NCBI GenBank assembly: GCA_013399855.1
Contig: VXAY01000779.1
Span: 398,599 to 462,598, forward strand
Source: Oxyruncus cristatus
Taxonomy: Eukaryota; Chordata; Aves; Passeriformes; Cotingidae
Direction: 5' to 3'
Length of the DNA stretch: 64,000 bases
Shown here piece after piece: positions 53,601-64,000 of the stretch. How positions within the stretch are numbered: the first letter of the stretch is position 1; each line of letters starts with the position of its first letter. The notes under the pieces were generated by a model. It ran no database searches, was not told the DNA's origin, and saw nothing but the letters and a program-made list of their open reading frames with translations. A program made the translations under genes and the position numbers.

Positions 53601-55412
53601 AGTGGTTTGCACAGCAGCCAGCTACGAGAGTACAAATCCCAGCGTGCCTCATGTAGAGGCACCTTCCATAGCAATCACTGAGACCCAGGCTGCTTTCATG
53701 GTGCTGGAACCCCCCTGGGCTTCCCTACCCTGGCAGAAGAGTGAAGAAGACCACCCTGTTCCACTTCCAGGGCGGGTTTATCAGGCAGTGTGTGAGCTGA
53801 GTCGCAGACAGGGTTTGCTATCACCTTTTGCCTCCCTGCAGGAAGTCGGTGTGCAGTGCCCTGTCTGCCGGGAGACCCTGGTCTATGATCTCTCTGCTCT
53901 GAAGGCAGCACCGCCCCCACAGCACCCTCTGGTAAGAGATGGGGGCTCACCGGCCCAGCTGTGCCCACTCACTGGGTAACTTCAACTGGGACACTGTAAC
54001 GGATGAACAAATGCACACTCTCGGATCCTCCTAGATGTCCCATCCAAAGGGCAGCTCACAGAGAGCAGGTTCAGTTGTATAGCCCTGAGTTGAGCAGATG
54101 TGCTGGGGGAGACATGATTCTGCCATGAGGCATGTCCCTGCACTCACTGGGATATAATCAGGTCAGGAGAGTGACCTGGTGGTAGCTGCTCTGCATCCCG
54201 CCCCACAGCAGGACATCCCAAGGCAGTCACTGCAGAAACAGTGGGTCTGCACTGGGATGCTCTGCCTCTGTCCAGGGATTTCCTGTGCATCTGTAGGCCT
54301 GGCAATGTGGCGAAGGGAAGTAGATGCCTGGCACTGTGCAATCAAAGGAGGGTTTAGGGGGTAGCTTCTAGGCTTGCCGCTGCCTAGCCCTGCCAGGTGT
54401 TGAGAGAGCCCTTACCCTGCCTTGCTTTCTGCCACTCAGGAGCCATACAGGCCAGATGCCAAGATGCTGCAGCACCAGGAAGAACTGCGCCTAATTTTCA
54501 AAAGACAGCAAGAGAAGGGGGGTATCATTGACCCCGAAGCAGAGAGGAACCGCTATTTCATCAGCCTCCAGGCGGTATGGCATTGGGGGCAGAGAGCTGC
54601 TGAGGGGGCCCTGGGCTGCAGGACTGAGCACTGTCGTCTGCTGTGGGATACCCCTGTCCTTTTCTTCACTGATGGCCTCTTTCTTTCAGCCTCCAGCTGC
54701 TGCGGATCCAGGCCAAGCAGCTGCTGCATCTCAGCTGCCGGTGAGTGCGAGCGCTGCAGATGTGCCCCAGCCGCCCGGCCAGGCCTCGACCCCAGAGCCA
54801 GCTGGGGCATCGGAGGCCAGGGCAGAACCTGGGCGGCCTGAGAGGCCTGCTGTGCCCAGGGAGCAACTGAGCAAGAGAGAGAAGCACAGAGGGGAGAGGC
54901 CAGGCCCCAGAGGCCAGAGCAGGCAGCCACGCAGTGGCTTGCAGGAACCGGGAGAAGAAGCCTGTCATCCACTCCATGGCTCCAGGGGGCCCAGGGGATT
55001 CAGCCAGAGACCAGAGCGGAGACCTGCTGGAAGGCACAGTCAGGAGTTTCCAAAGCCTCACAGCAGAAGCAGGGCTGCTCCCTTGGCTGAAAGAAAGGAT
55101 TTGTGCCCTGAAGATCCCTCACCAGTAACAGAGGTTGTGGACTTGAAAGAGGAGCACGATGATGTGGAGAAATGGAGTGCAGAGAAGGGGGCTGAGGCCC
55201 GGGGCAAGAAAAAGGAGAACCTGACATTCAACCACAGTGACCACAGAGCAGCTCCCAGCTGGCAGGGTCACCACAGGCCTTGGGATTGTGGGAGGTGGGA
55301 AAGGTCCAGAGTTCAGGAGCGTGGTTCCTACCCCAGAGCACCAAGAGGGCGAGGGGTATTCAGGCCCAGTGGACATCGAGAAGCTCATCTTGAGAAGGAG
55401 AGTGGCTCCTAG
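50683..55412 (+). CDS. RNF25: RNF25 (AO7), RWD-RING E3 ubiquitin ligase
   Basis: E3 ubiquitin ligase with roles in NF-kB signalling and in ubiquitination of stalled ribosomes. Exons: 50683-50720, 50819 to about 50916 (3' end lost at an N gap), 51004-51106, 51199-51266, 51920-51989, 52100-52171, 52920-53060, 53842-53931, 54440-54574, 54690-55412. The product starts MAAAGEE. An RWD domain follows ([44 protein letters not shown]). The RING has [13 protein letters not shown] and CPVC with all eight zinc ligands. The last exon (241 codons) is a Gly/Arg/Glu-rich tail ending HLEKESGS before TAG. Length is about 505 aa against 459 in human. Exon 3 needs two bases carried over from exon 2, and no GT donor in the visible sequence gives that phase, so exon 2 is unresolved. 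Confidence 0.94.
50917..50942. other. Assembly gap (26 N)
   Basis: The gap is followed directly by a (CCCGG)n-type C/G repeat, 50943 to about 50965. Sequence lost or collapsed here includes the end of RNF25 exon 2 or its donor. Confidence 0.99.
53150..53262 (+). mobile_element. CR1-like LINE 3' fragment
   Basis: In the RNF25 intron after 53060. The stretch contains GGGATTAGACCAAGTGATAT and then CCAAGGTCCTTTTCCAACC, which resembles the conserved 3' end of avian/reptile CR1 elements (typically ...GGTCCCTTCCAACC...). It is heavily truncated and diverged, and recognised by memory of the consensus only. Confidence 0.55.
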
Positions 55413-56398
55413 CAGGAATGATGAGGGGCTGGGCTGGGGGAAGGAAGGGCTATTTCTGGGGAGAATAGTGAAGCTCTAGTGGAGCAGTAGCAAGCAGACA
55501 CCATACCCCTTAGAAGGGAGGAGGCAGATGGCACATGGGACATACCTAGGCAGTGTCACCAGGGGATGAGCAGAGTGGAGCATCCTGGCATGAGCAGCTG
55601 GCTCCCACCAGGATTGGAGAAGCAGAATCTTGACAGATCATACCAGCCTTGATCTCAGTGGACCTAGGGGACAGAGGTGGCCTTAAATGGGGACCTCCAG
55701 CCATCCCTATATGAGAGCTGCCAAGAAACGTGCACACCTACAGAGCAAGTGGACTGAGCATGGTGCCATGGCAGAGCCAGAGTTGGGGCAAGATCTTCCC
55801 TGGAAGCCCATGTCCCAGTGGAGCCATGGTGGTGCCAAGTGATGGGGCTGTGCTAGGGCAGCAGCCTGGAGCTCAGCTCAGCTTACTCTGTCCCCCTTTC
55901 CTTCTCAGAGCACCTTCTCAACTATTGTCCCTGTCCTTTGGAGACAACATGGCTTGTCCTGCAGCTCTGGCCGATGTTCAGCTGATGGGCCTGGCCAGGC
56001 AAGTCCTTTGTATACAGGACACTTCCCAGTCCCAGACAGGAGATTCAAGTTAAGCATAAGTTACATTGGCAGGTCAGGGCTGCCTGGTGGCTGCAGCTTC
56101 AGCTGTCTCCCACTTCCTTAGGAAGCCTGTCTCTGAAAGCACTCTGCTTTGCGAGATGTATCTGTTGGAATCCCTCTTTAAGGCCAGGCTGTCTTGGCAC
56201 TTCCAACAACCTGAAGACATGCCCCAATACTTTAGATACTGCTACCCTCCTTTCATCTTCAAGCTGGTATTTCAAAATGAGGATTTTTGCTGTTTAAACT
56301 AACTTGGTGCAGTTCTATCTGCTGCTGCTTCACAGATTTAAATGGTGTCTCACTCCAGAGCCGTGAAGGGCAATCCCAAGTCTCTGAAGTGGAACACT

Positions 56399-56404
56399 AT
56401 TAAA
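56399..56404 (+). terminator. RNF25: Candidate poly(A) signal ATTAAA for RNF25
   Basis: The first AATAAA/ATTAAA hexamer after the RNF25 stop on the plus strand, giving a 3' UTR of about 1 kb. Not proven. Confidence 0.45.
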
Positions 56405-59050
56405 TTCATTCATTGGGTCTTCTCCAGAGCCTACTCCCTTTGTTTTCTCTGCCCTCTTGCTCCTGTTCATTGCTGTTTGGAGCAAAGGTGTTGATCCCTG
56501 GTATTTCTCACTCCCCTCCCTGCTCATTACAACCAGAGCCAGGGCAGAGACCTTCCCCTGGCACTTCTGGGTGGCAGGAGGGCTCCCCACTTTGCCTGGT
56601 TCGGTGTAAGCTCTCTGCCTCACCTGGACAGTACTGATTCCTTCACACTTGTTTGTGCCTTGTCCCCCACCCCACCTCTTTTTTGGCCACACTTATGTTG
56701 TTTCTGTCTTCCTCCTGCTGAGTGCAAAAACAGCAGTGCCAGAATGGACTTGCCAGAACTTCATGCGAGATCCCCAAGAAACCAAAGGCTGTGTGTACCG
56801 GGAAGGCATTTGGCAGCATCTGCCTGACTGATCTTTGCCACATGAAGGGTGCGCAAACCTCTCTCTTGAGTGGGTCCTCCTTACCTACTGACCTGCTTAT
56901 TCTATGCCTGGCCTTGACCTGAAGGGGTTGGTTTAACCTGCTGCCCAAGAACCTTCTGTGCTTAAATTTCCAACACTGCCCTGTTTTCAACACTAATGCT
57001 CTAAAAGCGTGACTTTTTTCCTCCCTCTTTGGTCTGAGCTCACACTACCTGTCCGGGTCTTGGTGATCTGAGAGCCAGATATTGTGCCCTGCTGAGGACA
57101 AGGGCTGAGCACTTGCTTCCTGAAGACAGCCATAATTTTAATTCAGTGCTCTCTGTGTCCTTGTTCAGCTGGTTTCTGTGGGAATGGCCTGCCCGCACTT
57201 GGGTGAAAAGGTGTAAACTTTACCTGATGTTAGTGCTTGTCTGCTGCCTCCTGCCTTTACTTATGAAACTGCTGTGCTCCAAGAAAGGCATTTGATTGTG
57301 TCCTGAAAGAAACACAGAAGATCTCTGCCCCTCACAGCAGCTGAAGCTCCTTGGCTTCCTCTGGTGAGCGAGGCTTACTCTCAGCAGGAAACCTGCTGTG
57401 CTTTCTGTTTAGAATAAGGGAATTCAGCCATGGAAATTGGAGTGAGGATTTGGTTAACTTTGATCAAATGCCAGATGTGTTAGAGGAAAGGATTTTTTTC
57501 CCGGGAGTAGGGATTTAGGATGGGCCCCTCTCTGACTTACTGCTGTCAGCCTGGAGCAGAGGGCATTTTTCAACAGTACGTGGAAATGAGTTTGGGCTAA
57601 ACAAACCAAATCTCCAGGTCAGAGGGGAGGAGTGGAGCCTGCACCCTGACCTGGGTCCCCTTGCTTGGTGTCCGCCTTTGTCACCCACCTACCTCACAAG
57701 GCTGTTGTGAGGCTTCAACTGGCAAAAGCCCCAGGCCGGGAAGAAAGGCACCGGCAGCATGTGTAGCATTAACACTATTAAAAGCAAGCAGTGTGGTTCG
57801 ATGTTGCCTGTGCTCTTGTGTGGTGGCATCAGGCCCTTCAGGCTCCCCCTCACCACCCCCATCTTTCCCAACAGCTGTGAGACATTTGCCAGTCACTCAC
57901 TGGCCTGTTTCTGACCCCAGCTTTGAGGGAAGAGGGCTGGATCTGGGCACCCAGATGTTGAGATGCCAACAGCAGCATCCTGCTCCAGGAGCCACTCCCT
58001 CCACTGTGCCCACCAGACTAATCCTTCACTTGCAGAAACGTGTGTAAGTCTGGGCTTGCACCAAAGCAGTGTTTGTTTGCACCAAAATCCATCCAGGTGC
58101 TATTGCTTGGGCACCTTCGTATTTCCATGTGCTCTCGATTATGCCCTTGGCCCCAGAGGGCAGAGCCAAAAGGAGGGCTGAGCAGTTTGGGTTTGGCCTG
58201 GAACCAGCTCCCACAGCCCTGCTAAGGTGATGCAGCCCCCAAAACTAAACACATGAACACAGGACTGGCTCAGGGGAAACTGATTTACAAGATTCTGAAA
58301 GAGGGACTTGGAGGGGAGAGCTCTTGGAAAATACTCTCTAACTGACCAAAGCCTCTTGTCTGCCCTCACATACCTTCAGGGCCCCACATCTGTGGCAGGA
58401 GGGACAGTCATGCCCACCGAGGAATGATATCCAAGCAGATCTGCAGCTTGGCATCACAACTCATCTGGGCAGGAACAGTGGCCCCAGCCTGGAGCCTGAG
58501 AGACAACCAGCTGTCTCTTAGAACAGCTTTTTTTCTGAAACACTCTGGATTTGCAATACTGGCTGTGCCAGGCTCTGGAGGGCTCTGGACCAGCAGCTGG
58601 ATAAGTGGGGCAACTATCACAAAAAGGCACCAGAGAGACAAGAGCCATGTTGTGCACTTCACAGAGGATATTCACAAACCAGTGAGACCGTTGTCCTTTA
58701 AAAAAACAGCAGCTTTTAGCAGTGTAGCACCCCAATGCCCTGCCCCAAGGAAACCCCCAGGCTGACCCACAAGGAAGAAGATTCATACCCAGGAGCCTTG
58801 GCAGCTTACACAAATCCCAACATGAGGCACACACTGGTGAGCAGGGCTGGTGCAGTTGCACCCAAATTTGGGGAGCAGCAAGAGCTGATTCCCTCTCCCT
58901 GCTGCAAGGCTGGCAGCTCTGACTCTCCAAAACGAGGCATTGGAGGAGTAGAGGTGAACAGACACCTGGCCTGTGCATCTGGGCAGCTTCGTGGCATCTC
59001 TGGGATGGTCATGTCTTTGTCCCAGCGCTCTCAGTGTTGCTGGCCTTGGG
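56405..59050. other. Spacer between convergent RNF25 and BCS1L
   Basis: No conserved coding sequence was recognised on either strand. The BCS1L 3' UTR must lie at the right end, but the nearest minus-strand ATTAAA (57137-57142) is 1.9 kb past its stop. The short ORFs here are of random size for this composition. Confidence 0.5.
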
Positions 59051-62000
59051 TCACAGCAGGATAGAGCTTATGTTTGAAATGGCTCCTTCAGGGTCCATCT
59101 TGTAGAGCATGAAGTGGCCCTGCACCTGGGCAGCGCTGATCTGTTTGGAGACAGCCAGTGCCTGCTCCGCAAACCGCTCGGCTGCAGCCAGGGGCTGCTC
59201 GGGATAGAAGCGCCGGAACATGCAGGAAAGCTGCCAGCGGGAGCAATGGCCCACGTATTGCTTGAGATCCACACGGCCAGGACGCACCAGGGCTGGGTCC
59301 AGCCTGTCAAGAGACACAGGGGGGCCTGGAAAACCTGACCAAAGCATCTCTGCAGGGTGGGTCCCGCAGGAAAGCCCCATCCACTATCACAGCCCGTGTC
59401 CTGTCTGCAAAGTGCCATGAACTGTGAGATGGTAAAGGGAGGGAGCAGGTTCGTCCCTGGTGAGATTGAGGGGGGGAAGTCAACCCAAAAGAAAGGAGAG
59501 AGCCAGGGAAGAGCTGGCTCTGGACAAGAACAAACAAGTCCTGTGAAACAGTTCCACCCATCTCTGTCCCATAAGCAACCTCTGAACAACCCCCTAGGAT
59601 AGCTGGGTCTGGAGTGAGCCAAGCCTGCAGTGACTGACCAGGTGCCGCGAGCCCACGCTGCATCCCACCAACCCAGTGGGCTGCATGTGGGGCAGCATTT
59701 CACTCATGGCATGGCCACAACCCCAAAACCTGCAGCTCCCCATGGGCAGGAAGCTGATACCACTCCTGAAGGGAATAAAAGCCTTGCTGTTCAGAGGCTC
59801 CATCTGAAGCTCCAGCAAAAGGAATCCTGGTTATCGATCAAGGGATTTGCATCTGAAAGGAGGATTTGGGAAACCTGAAGCCACAGTCTTCCTGCTGGAG
59901 GATTCGAAGAGCCCTTCATAAAGCCCAACAAAAGGAAGCAAGGTTTTCCTGTGCCACCCACCCTATTCCTTCCCAGGGGGCAGCTCTGACCTGTCCACAT
60001 AGTTGGTGGTCATGAAGACAATCCTGGCCTCTGTGGAGGCCACGCCGTCCAGTGCATTGAGGAGGCCGCTGAAGGTCAGGCGCCCCATGCCTTGGTATGC
60101 AGCCGGGTCTGGGAACAGCGGAGTCTGAGATCGCAGCCATAGGCCACTGACCCTGCGCAGGCTTGCAGGCCACCTTCCTATCACCTAACACCAAGCTCCC
60201 CACTCCCTCCCTGCTCCAAGGCTGACCCTCTGCCTGGCTGGTAGCACATTCACCGCCCCTGCCCACGTGCACCCATGGGAACCCAAACAGAGAATGAGAG
60301 GGAAAGCCACCTTCTCCCTCATACTGAAAATAGCTAGGCAGGAGAAGGATCTTTGCCTCAGGATAAAGGACTCAAATTTCCCTTTATAGCCTAGAGAGGT
60401 GTTTGAGGCCTTAGAGTTGCCCACTCCTGGTCTCTGCTGGTGTAGCAGAGCAACCCAGAGTCCAAATATTTCCCCAGTACAGCTGACAACCTTCCCTCCA
60501 GCTGCTGGCCCAGGAACGGGGGCAGTGCTCACTCTCAGCAGCCAGGTCCCGGCTGACGAAGGCAGCGTCCACATCTTCCAGCAGGATAATGCTCTGCTGC
60601 GGTGCCACGCTCAGGAGGTGGTTGAGTCGGTCATCAGAGAGGCTGTGGTCACTAAGGCTCAGCAGGCAGATACTGTACTCCAGCTCCCCGGCCAGGGCTG
60701 TGCTGGGAAGGACACAAACCACAGGGGTGAATCACAGTGGGAAAGCACAGAGCCGAGAAAGAACCAGATCTCCCCAGCCAGCAGCAGGGGAGAGGGCAGA
60801 AGTGTCTTTTCCCAGCAGGGATCAGATCTGAGGGGGATGCAGGAGCCCCTGCTCAGCCTGCTGTGCAGCACTGTGCAAAGCAAAGGCACAAAAGGCTCAT
60901 CACCCTGACCTGTCACAGTGCCAGCAAAACACCAGGCACCACATGAGGCACAACCCACTCCTGTTTCCAAACCCAAACTCATTCACACCTTCTCATCTGA
61001 GACTGGTGCGCCCCAGAGCAGGCAGCTGGTGGGAAAATTGCTGTTAGCCAGCTGGCAACACTCACATGAAGCTGCTTTTCCCACAGCCAGGAGGACCATA
61101 CAGCAGGTAGCCTCTTCGGTAGGGGATTCCTAGGAAGACAGTGTTCTTTTAGGACAACCAGCTGGATTGCTCTGAGCTCCCTTCCCCCATAGCCACAGGG
61201 CTTCGCTGACTGAGCACACATAATCACTCATAGATGATACACCATGGGAAGGCGAGCAGCAGGGAAAAATCTCTCCACAGCTGACTCCAGAGAGAACCAC
61301 AGGCATCCTGCCCCACCCCACAAGGTACAGAGGACACCACAGCAGAGCCTTGCCTCTGTCACTGTACCACTTGGAATTGTTGATGAACTCCTTCACGTCC
61401 TGAACCAGCCTCTCCGACACGCCCTTCTCCAGCACCACGGAGCTGAGGGGCCGCCGGCGGCGGGGGAAGCCAAACTGCCGCCACTCTGCTCCCACAGCCG
61501 TGTACATGAGCGTCTTCCCCTCCTGCTGCTGCAGTGCCAGTTCCCGGGCTGAGGAGAGAGGTAGAAGAGACAGCTGCCAGGGAAGAGGATCTCCCATGAA
61601 GGCCTAGGCATCTCCAGGGAGTAGGCTGTTCCCAGCAGGACCCCATGCAGTTCCCTTACAGACCTTCCTGGAGGATATTGAAGAAGATCTCCCGGTCGGT
61701 GCCCAGCGCAGTGAAGGTGACAGACTCCCAGGGGGTCCCTGTGTTCAGGTCAATCACCTGTGTCTCCCGGCTGCGCTCAATGCGAATCCACTTCCTGCGA
61801 TACCTGGATGAGAAGACAGGGTTGGGGTACAGTGATCCAGCACCACCCACTTGCGCCCCGCCTGCCTCATCAATCAAGAACGTTCATCTCAGGTAAGGAA
61901 ATCACTCTGCACTGCTGAGTACAGGCTCGTCTCACTACTTCCTGCCCTAACCCAGATGCAGGGAGGAGGCACGATTCTCTCCAGTCCCTCTACGGGCCCC

Positions 62001-62375
62001 CCAAGCTGCCAAAGTGAGGCTCAATCCCCACACCGGTTTCCCCTGCCCCCCTTACCAGATGAAATGATTCCCGACACTGGGGACAAAGTCAAACTTGGTG
62101 CTGACGCGCCCACTCTCATGCTGCAGGTACGACGTTTCCACACTGAGGTGTTGTGTGTGCTTGGCGTGGTGGGACACCCAGTTCAGCAGCCACTGGTAGC
62201 TCTTGTCCTTGCTGGGCACCTCCAAGGTGATCATGTAGTGGCGCCTGAAAGCCACCAGCCCAAACTGGGCCCCTTTACGAGCCACTGCCAGGACTGTGCC
62301 CACCCCGACAAGGCCAAACCCAGCCCCGAAGTACGGGTTGTCCTTCAGGGCTAGGACAAAGTCCGAAAAGGGCAT
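59051..62375 (-). CDS. BCS1L: BCS1L, mitochondrial AAA translocase for Rieske protein
   Basis: Inner-membrane AAA ATPase that moves the folded Rieske iron-sulfur protein across the membrane to complete respiratory complex III. Coding exons: 62056-62375, 61664-61803, 61354-61548, 61066-61129, 60533-60702, 59991-60108, 59051-59303. Phases close to exactly 419 aa, the human length. The N-terminus [13 protein letters not shown] leads into the single membrane segment ([17 protein letters not shown]), then an Arg-rich import region and the BCS1 domain. Walker A is GPPGCGKSS near residue 230 and Walker B is [11 protein letters not shown]. The second region of homology has [17 protein letters not shown] and RPGRVDL. 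No presequence is present, as expected for an internally targeted protein. The intron after 61354 begins GC rather than GT. A 5' UTR part of the first coding exon extends to about 62432, where an acceptor lies. Confidence 0.97.
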
Positions 62376-62723
62376 CGTGGGAGGTTATGCAGCTCCTTTC
62401 CACAGCATCGTTTCTGTGCTCCACAAACAAACCTGTGTGGAAAGACTGAGTGGCAGGAAGGAATACAGCATATCGCCCGCAGTTCCCTGGCCTTTGTCAT
62501 GGCCAGTTCCCAAGGTGAAAGACTGCCTGGCACATCTGGATCTCCCACATCTGTACTTATTACCAGGGGTTCCGAACGCTGCTGGCTGCAGGAGCCCCCT
62601 CCCTCTCTGCAGGCCACTGGGCCAGCCAGGCAGCAGAGGACCAGGAGCTGGAGGCCCTCCAGCAAGCACAGGAGCATGTGTTGTTTCTTCAGCCAAGACA
62701 AGAAGCCCAGAGTTTTACAGAGT

Positions 62724-62777
62724 TTTATTCTTTAAACAACCAGAGATCGTGAGTACTGCAATTATTTAAGGTTTATT
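62724..62777 (-). terminator. Two AATAAA signals in BCS1L 5' intron
   Basis: TTTATT on the plus strand at 62724-62729 and 62772-62777 reads AATAAA in BCS1L sense, within the intron between non-coding exon 1 and the start-codon exon. They could end a short promoter-proximal transcript, or be chance in an AT-rich patch. Confidence 0.4.
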
Positions 62778-63194
62778 GTTTGAAAAAGCTGAAGCCTATC
62801 TCCAGGCCGAGCCGAGAGTCGGGTGGGAATGGGCACATGACTGCGGTGGAAGCAGCATCTCCATGTCGGGATAACACCCGCGTGCTCAGGGGGGCTGAAG
62901 CTTCTCCAGCTCCCTCAGCAGGTCTGTCAGCTACAGGGGACGAGGGGGAGCGTCCCCCGGCAGACACACAGACCCGCTCTGCTCTCTCACGCAGCATTCC
63001 AACTCCCCCAGCACAAGGTGTGACCTTCCTCCTTCCCAGGCGTCCCGTAGGCAGGGTCCCCCAGCCCCGCGGCAGGAGCCCCACCTTCCCCTGCAGGAGA
63101 CCCGGACCCGCACCGACCCTCCTCCGCAGCAGCGGCCCAGCCCGGCCGCGCCACACGGGAACCCCCCGCCACCCGGGGTCCCGGTCCCGCTCAC

Positions 63195-63260
63195 CTGCGT
63201 CCCTTCCGCCCGCTTCCGCTTCCGCCCGCGCCGCTTCCGCCCGCACCATAGAGTGGGACC
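63195..63260 (-). other. BCS1L: Putative BCS1L non-coding exon 1
   Basis: A good minus-strand donor, GCAG|GTGAGC, lies at 63195/63194. A matching acceptor with a strong pyrimidine tract (TTTCCACACAG) is at 62433-62434, 57 bp upstream of the BCS1L ATG. The 5' edge is not defined by sequence; the coordinate is approximate. Confidence 0.6.
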
Positions 63261-63400
63261 GGAGGGCCGGGCAGAGCGGCCGCGCGAGCGGCACAAAGGG
63301 CGGCGCTCCTGCCGCCCGGCGCCACCACCGAGATGTGCCGGGGCTGGGGGCTCCGAGGTGGCGGGGACAGCTCGGGGTGAGGGACCGGGGACAACCTGGA
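63195..63400. promoter_or_regulatory. BCS1L/ZNF142 bidirectional promoter with ETS-site cluster
   Basis: GC-rich, TATA-less sequence between divergent BCS1L and ZNF142. Four CTTCCG cores (63203-63208, 63213-63218, 63219-63224, 63234-63239) give minus-strand CGGAAG, the ETS/GABP (NRF-2) core typical of nuclear genes for mitochondrial proteins. A possible donor for a ZNF142 untranslated exon is at 63376/63377 (CGGG|GTGAGG). Confidence 0.6.
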
Positions 63401-63870
63401 GTGAACGGATGGGAGGGACCGGGAACAGCCCGGGGAGAAGGGATCGGGGGAACCGGCTGGGGACAGCCCGGGGGAGCGGCTCGGAGCTGGTGGGGCCCGG
63501 CCGGACGGGACTTGCGGGGGGCACCTGCTCGCTGGAGACCGGGCACAGATCTCGGGAGTGGTCTCGGGCTCGGGGCTGGGCCCAGCTGGACCCAGGGAGT
63601 GAGCCCTGGGTGTTGGGCTCAGGGAGAGGCCCCCAGGCATCTTTGGGGAGGGTACAGGTGTCCTTGCACTCCTGTCTACCGGGGATTGCCAGAGGCCCGC
63701 TGGAGTCACAGCAAAAAGGAGCCAGCGTTGAGATCCCCGGTTCATGCCCTGCCTGGGGACTGCCCCCTAAAATCCCGTCAGGCCTCTGGGTTGTCTCTGT
63801 TTTAAAGCTCTTTCTTCTGTTTCAGAGTGAGAGGCTGTCCTGCCCAGCAGCAAACCAGGACCCGGGGGCA

Positions 63871-64000
63871 ATGAGTGCAGCAGTGACTGTGTCTGAGGGT
63901 GCCAGCAGGGAGATGGAAGCCCTGTGCTCGGAGCTGCTCCTGCCCACGCCAGGAGAGGCAAGAGCTGTGGGAAGCCCTGGTGTGACCAGCACCGGTCTGG
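63871..64000 (+). CDS. ZNF142: ZNF142, C2H2 zinc-finger protein (5' end only)
   Basis: A strong acceptor (TTCTTCTGTTTCAG, AG at 63824-63825) opens an exon at 63826 with an ATG at 63871 (G at -3). The reading frame stays open to the window edge: MSAAVTVSEGASREMEALCS, then ELLLPTP. This resembles the human ZNF142 start (EMDGLCPELLL) and lies where ZNF142 is expected, divergent from BCS1L. No zinc finger falls inside the window, so identity rests on this short match and on position. An upstream untranslated exon is likely in 63.26-63.40 kb. Confidence 0.8.
   Translation, partial: MSAAVTVSEGASREMEALCSELLLPTPGEARAVGSPGVTSTGL

Noticed and set aside
62780..63805. A 341-codon plus-strand open frame across the BCS1L/ZNF142 promoter
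   Set aside because: Composition-driven frame in a CpG-rich promoter. It crosses the BCS1L first exon antisense and shows no conserved domain.

Overview
This window is a vertebrate nuclear locus, most likely avian. The genes carry short GT-AG introns, the gene starts are GC-rich and CpG-rich, a short CR1-like 3' tail lies in an RNF25 intron, and the protein set is the 2q35-type block known from human. There are no prokaryotic, viral or CRISPR features. A 26-N run at 50917-50942 shows it is a draft assembly.

Layout from left to right: CYP27A1 (+, 5' partial, 1897-4467), PRKAG3 (-, 7423-10995), TTLL4 (-, CDS 13237-31278, non-coding first exon near 38.2 kb), STK36 (-, 38549-50199), RNF25 (+, 50683-55412), BCS1L (-, 59051-62375, non-coding first exon near 63.2 kb) and the first coding exon of ZNF142 (+, from 63871, running off the window). 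I rebuilt the exons by hand from protein conservation, splice dinucleotides and phase closure. Every internal junction closes in phase except RNF25 exon 2, which runs into the N gap. The CYP27A1 start lies outside the window. Predicted lengths are PRKAG3 377 aa, TTLL4 about 1065 aa, STK36 about 1333 aa and BCS1L 419 aa.

The genes pair up by promoter. STK36 and RNF25 are head to head with 483 bp between start codons, and a full RFX-type X-box sits there. BCS1L and ZNF142 are head to head over a GC-rich region with four CTTCCG (ETS/GABP-type) sites. CYP27A1/PRKAG3 and RNF25/BCS1L are convergent. STK36 runs tail to head into TTLL4, and its last coding exon lies about 330 bp from the TTLL4 first-exon donor inside one CpG-rich block. 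Functionally the block mixes mitochondrial genes (CYP27A1 sterol hydroxylation, BCS1L complex III assembly), cilia and tubulin genes (STK36, TTLL4), an AMPK subunit (PRKAG3), an E3 ligase (RNF25) and a zinc-finger protein (ZNF142). They are neighbours, not a pathway.

I found no convincing previously undescribed system. The observations most worth checking are: the CYP27A1-PRKAG3 pair is inverted relative to the human order; the X-box lies in the STK36/RNF25 promoter; the STK36 3' end collides with the TTLL4 promoter and lacks a canonical poly(A) signal; and BCS1L has a probable GC-AG intron.
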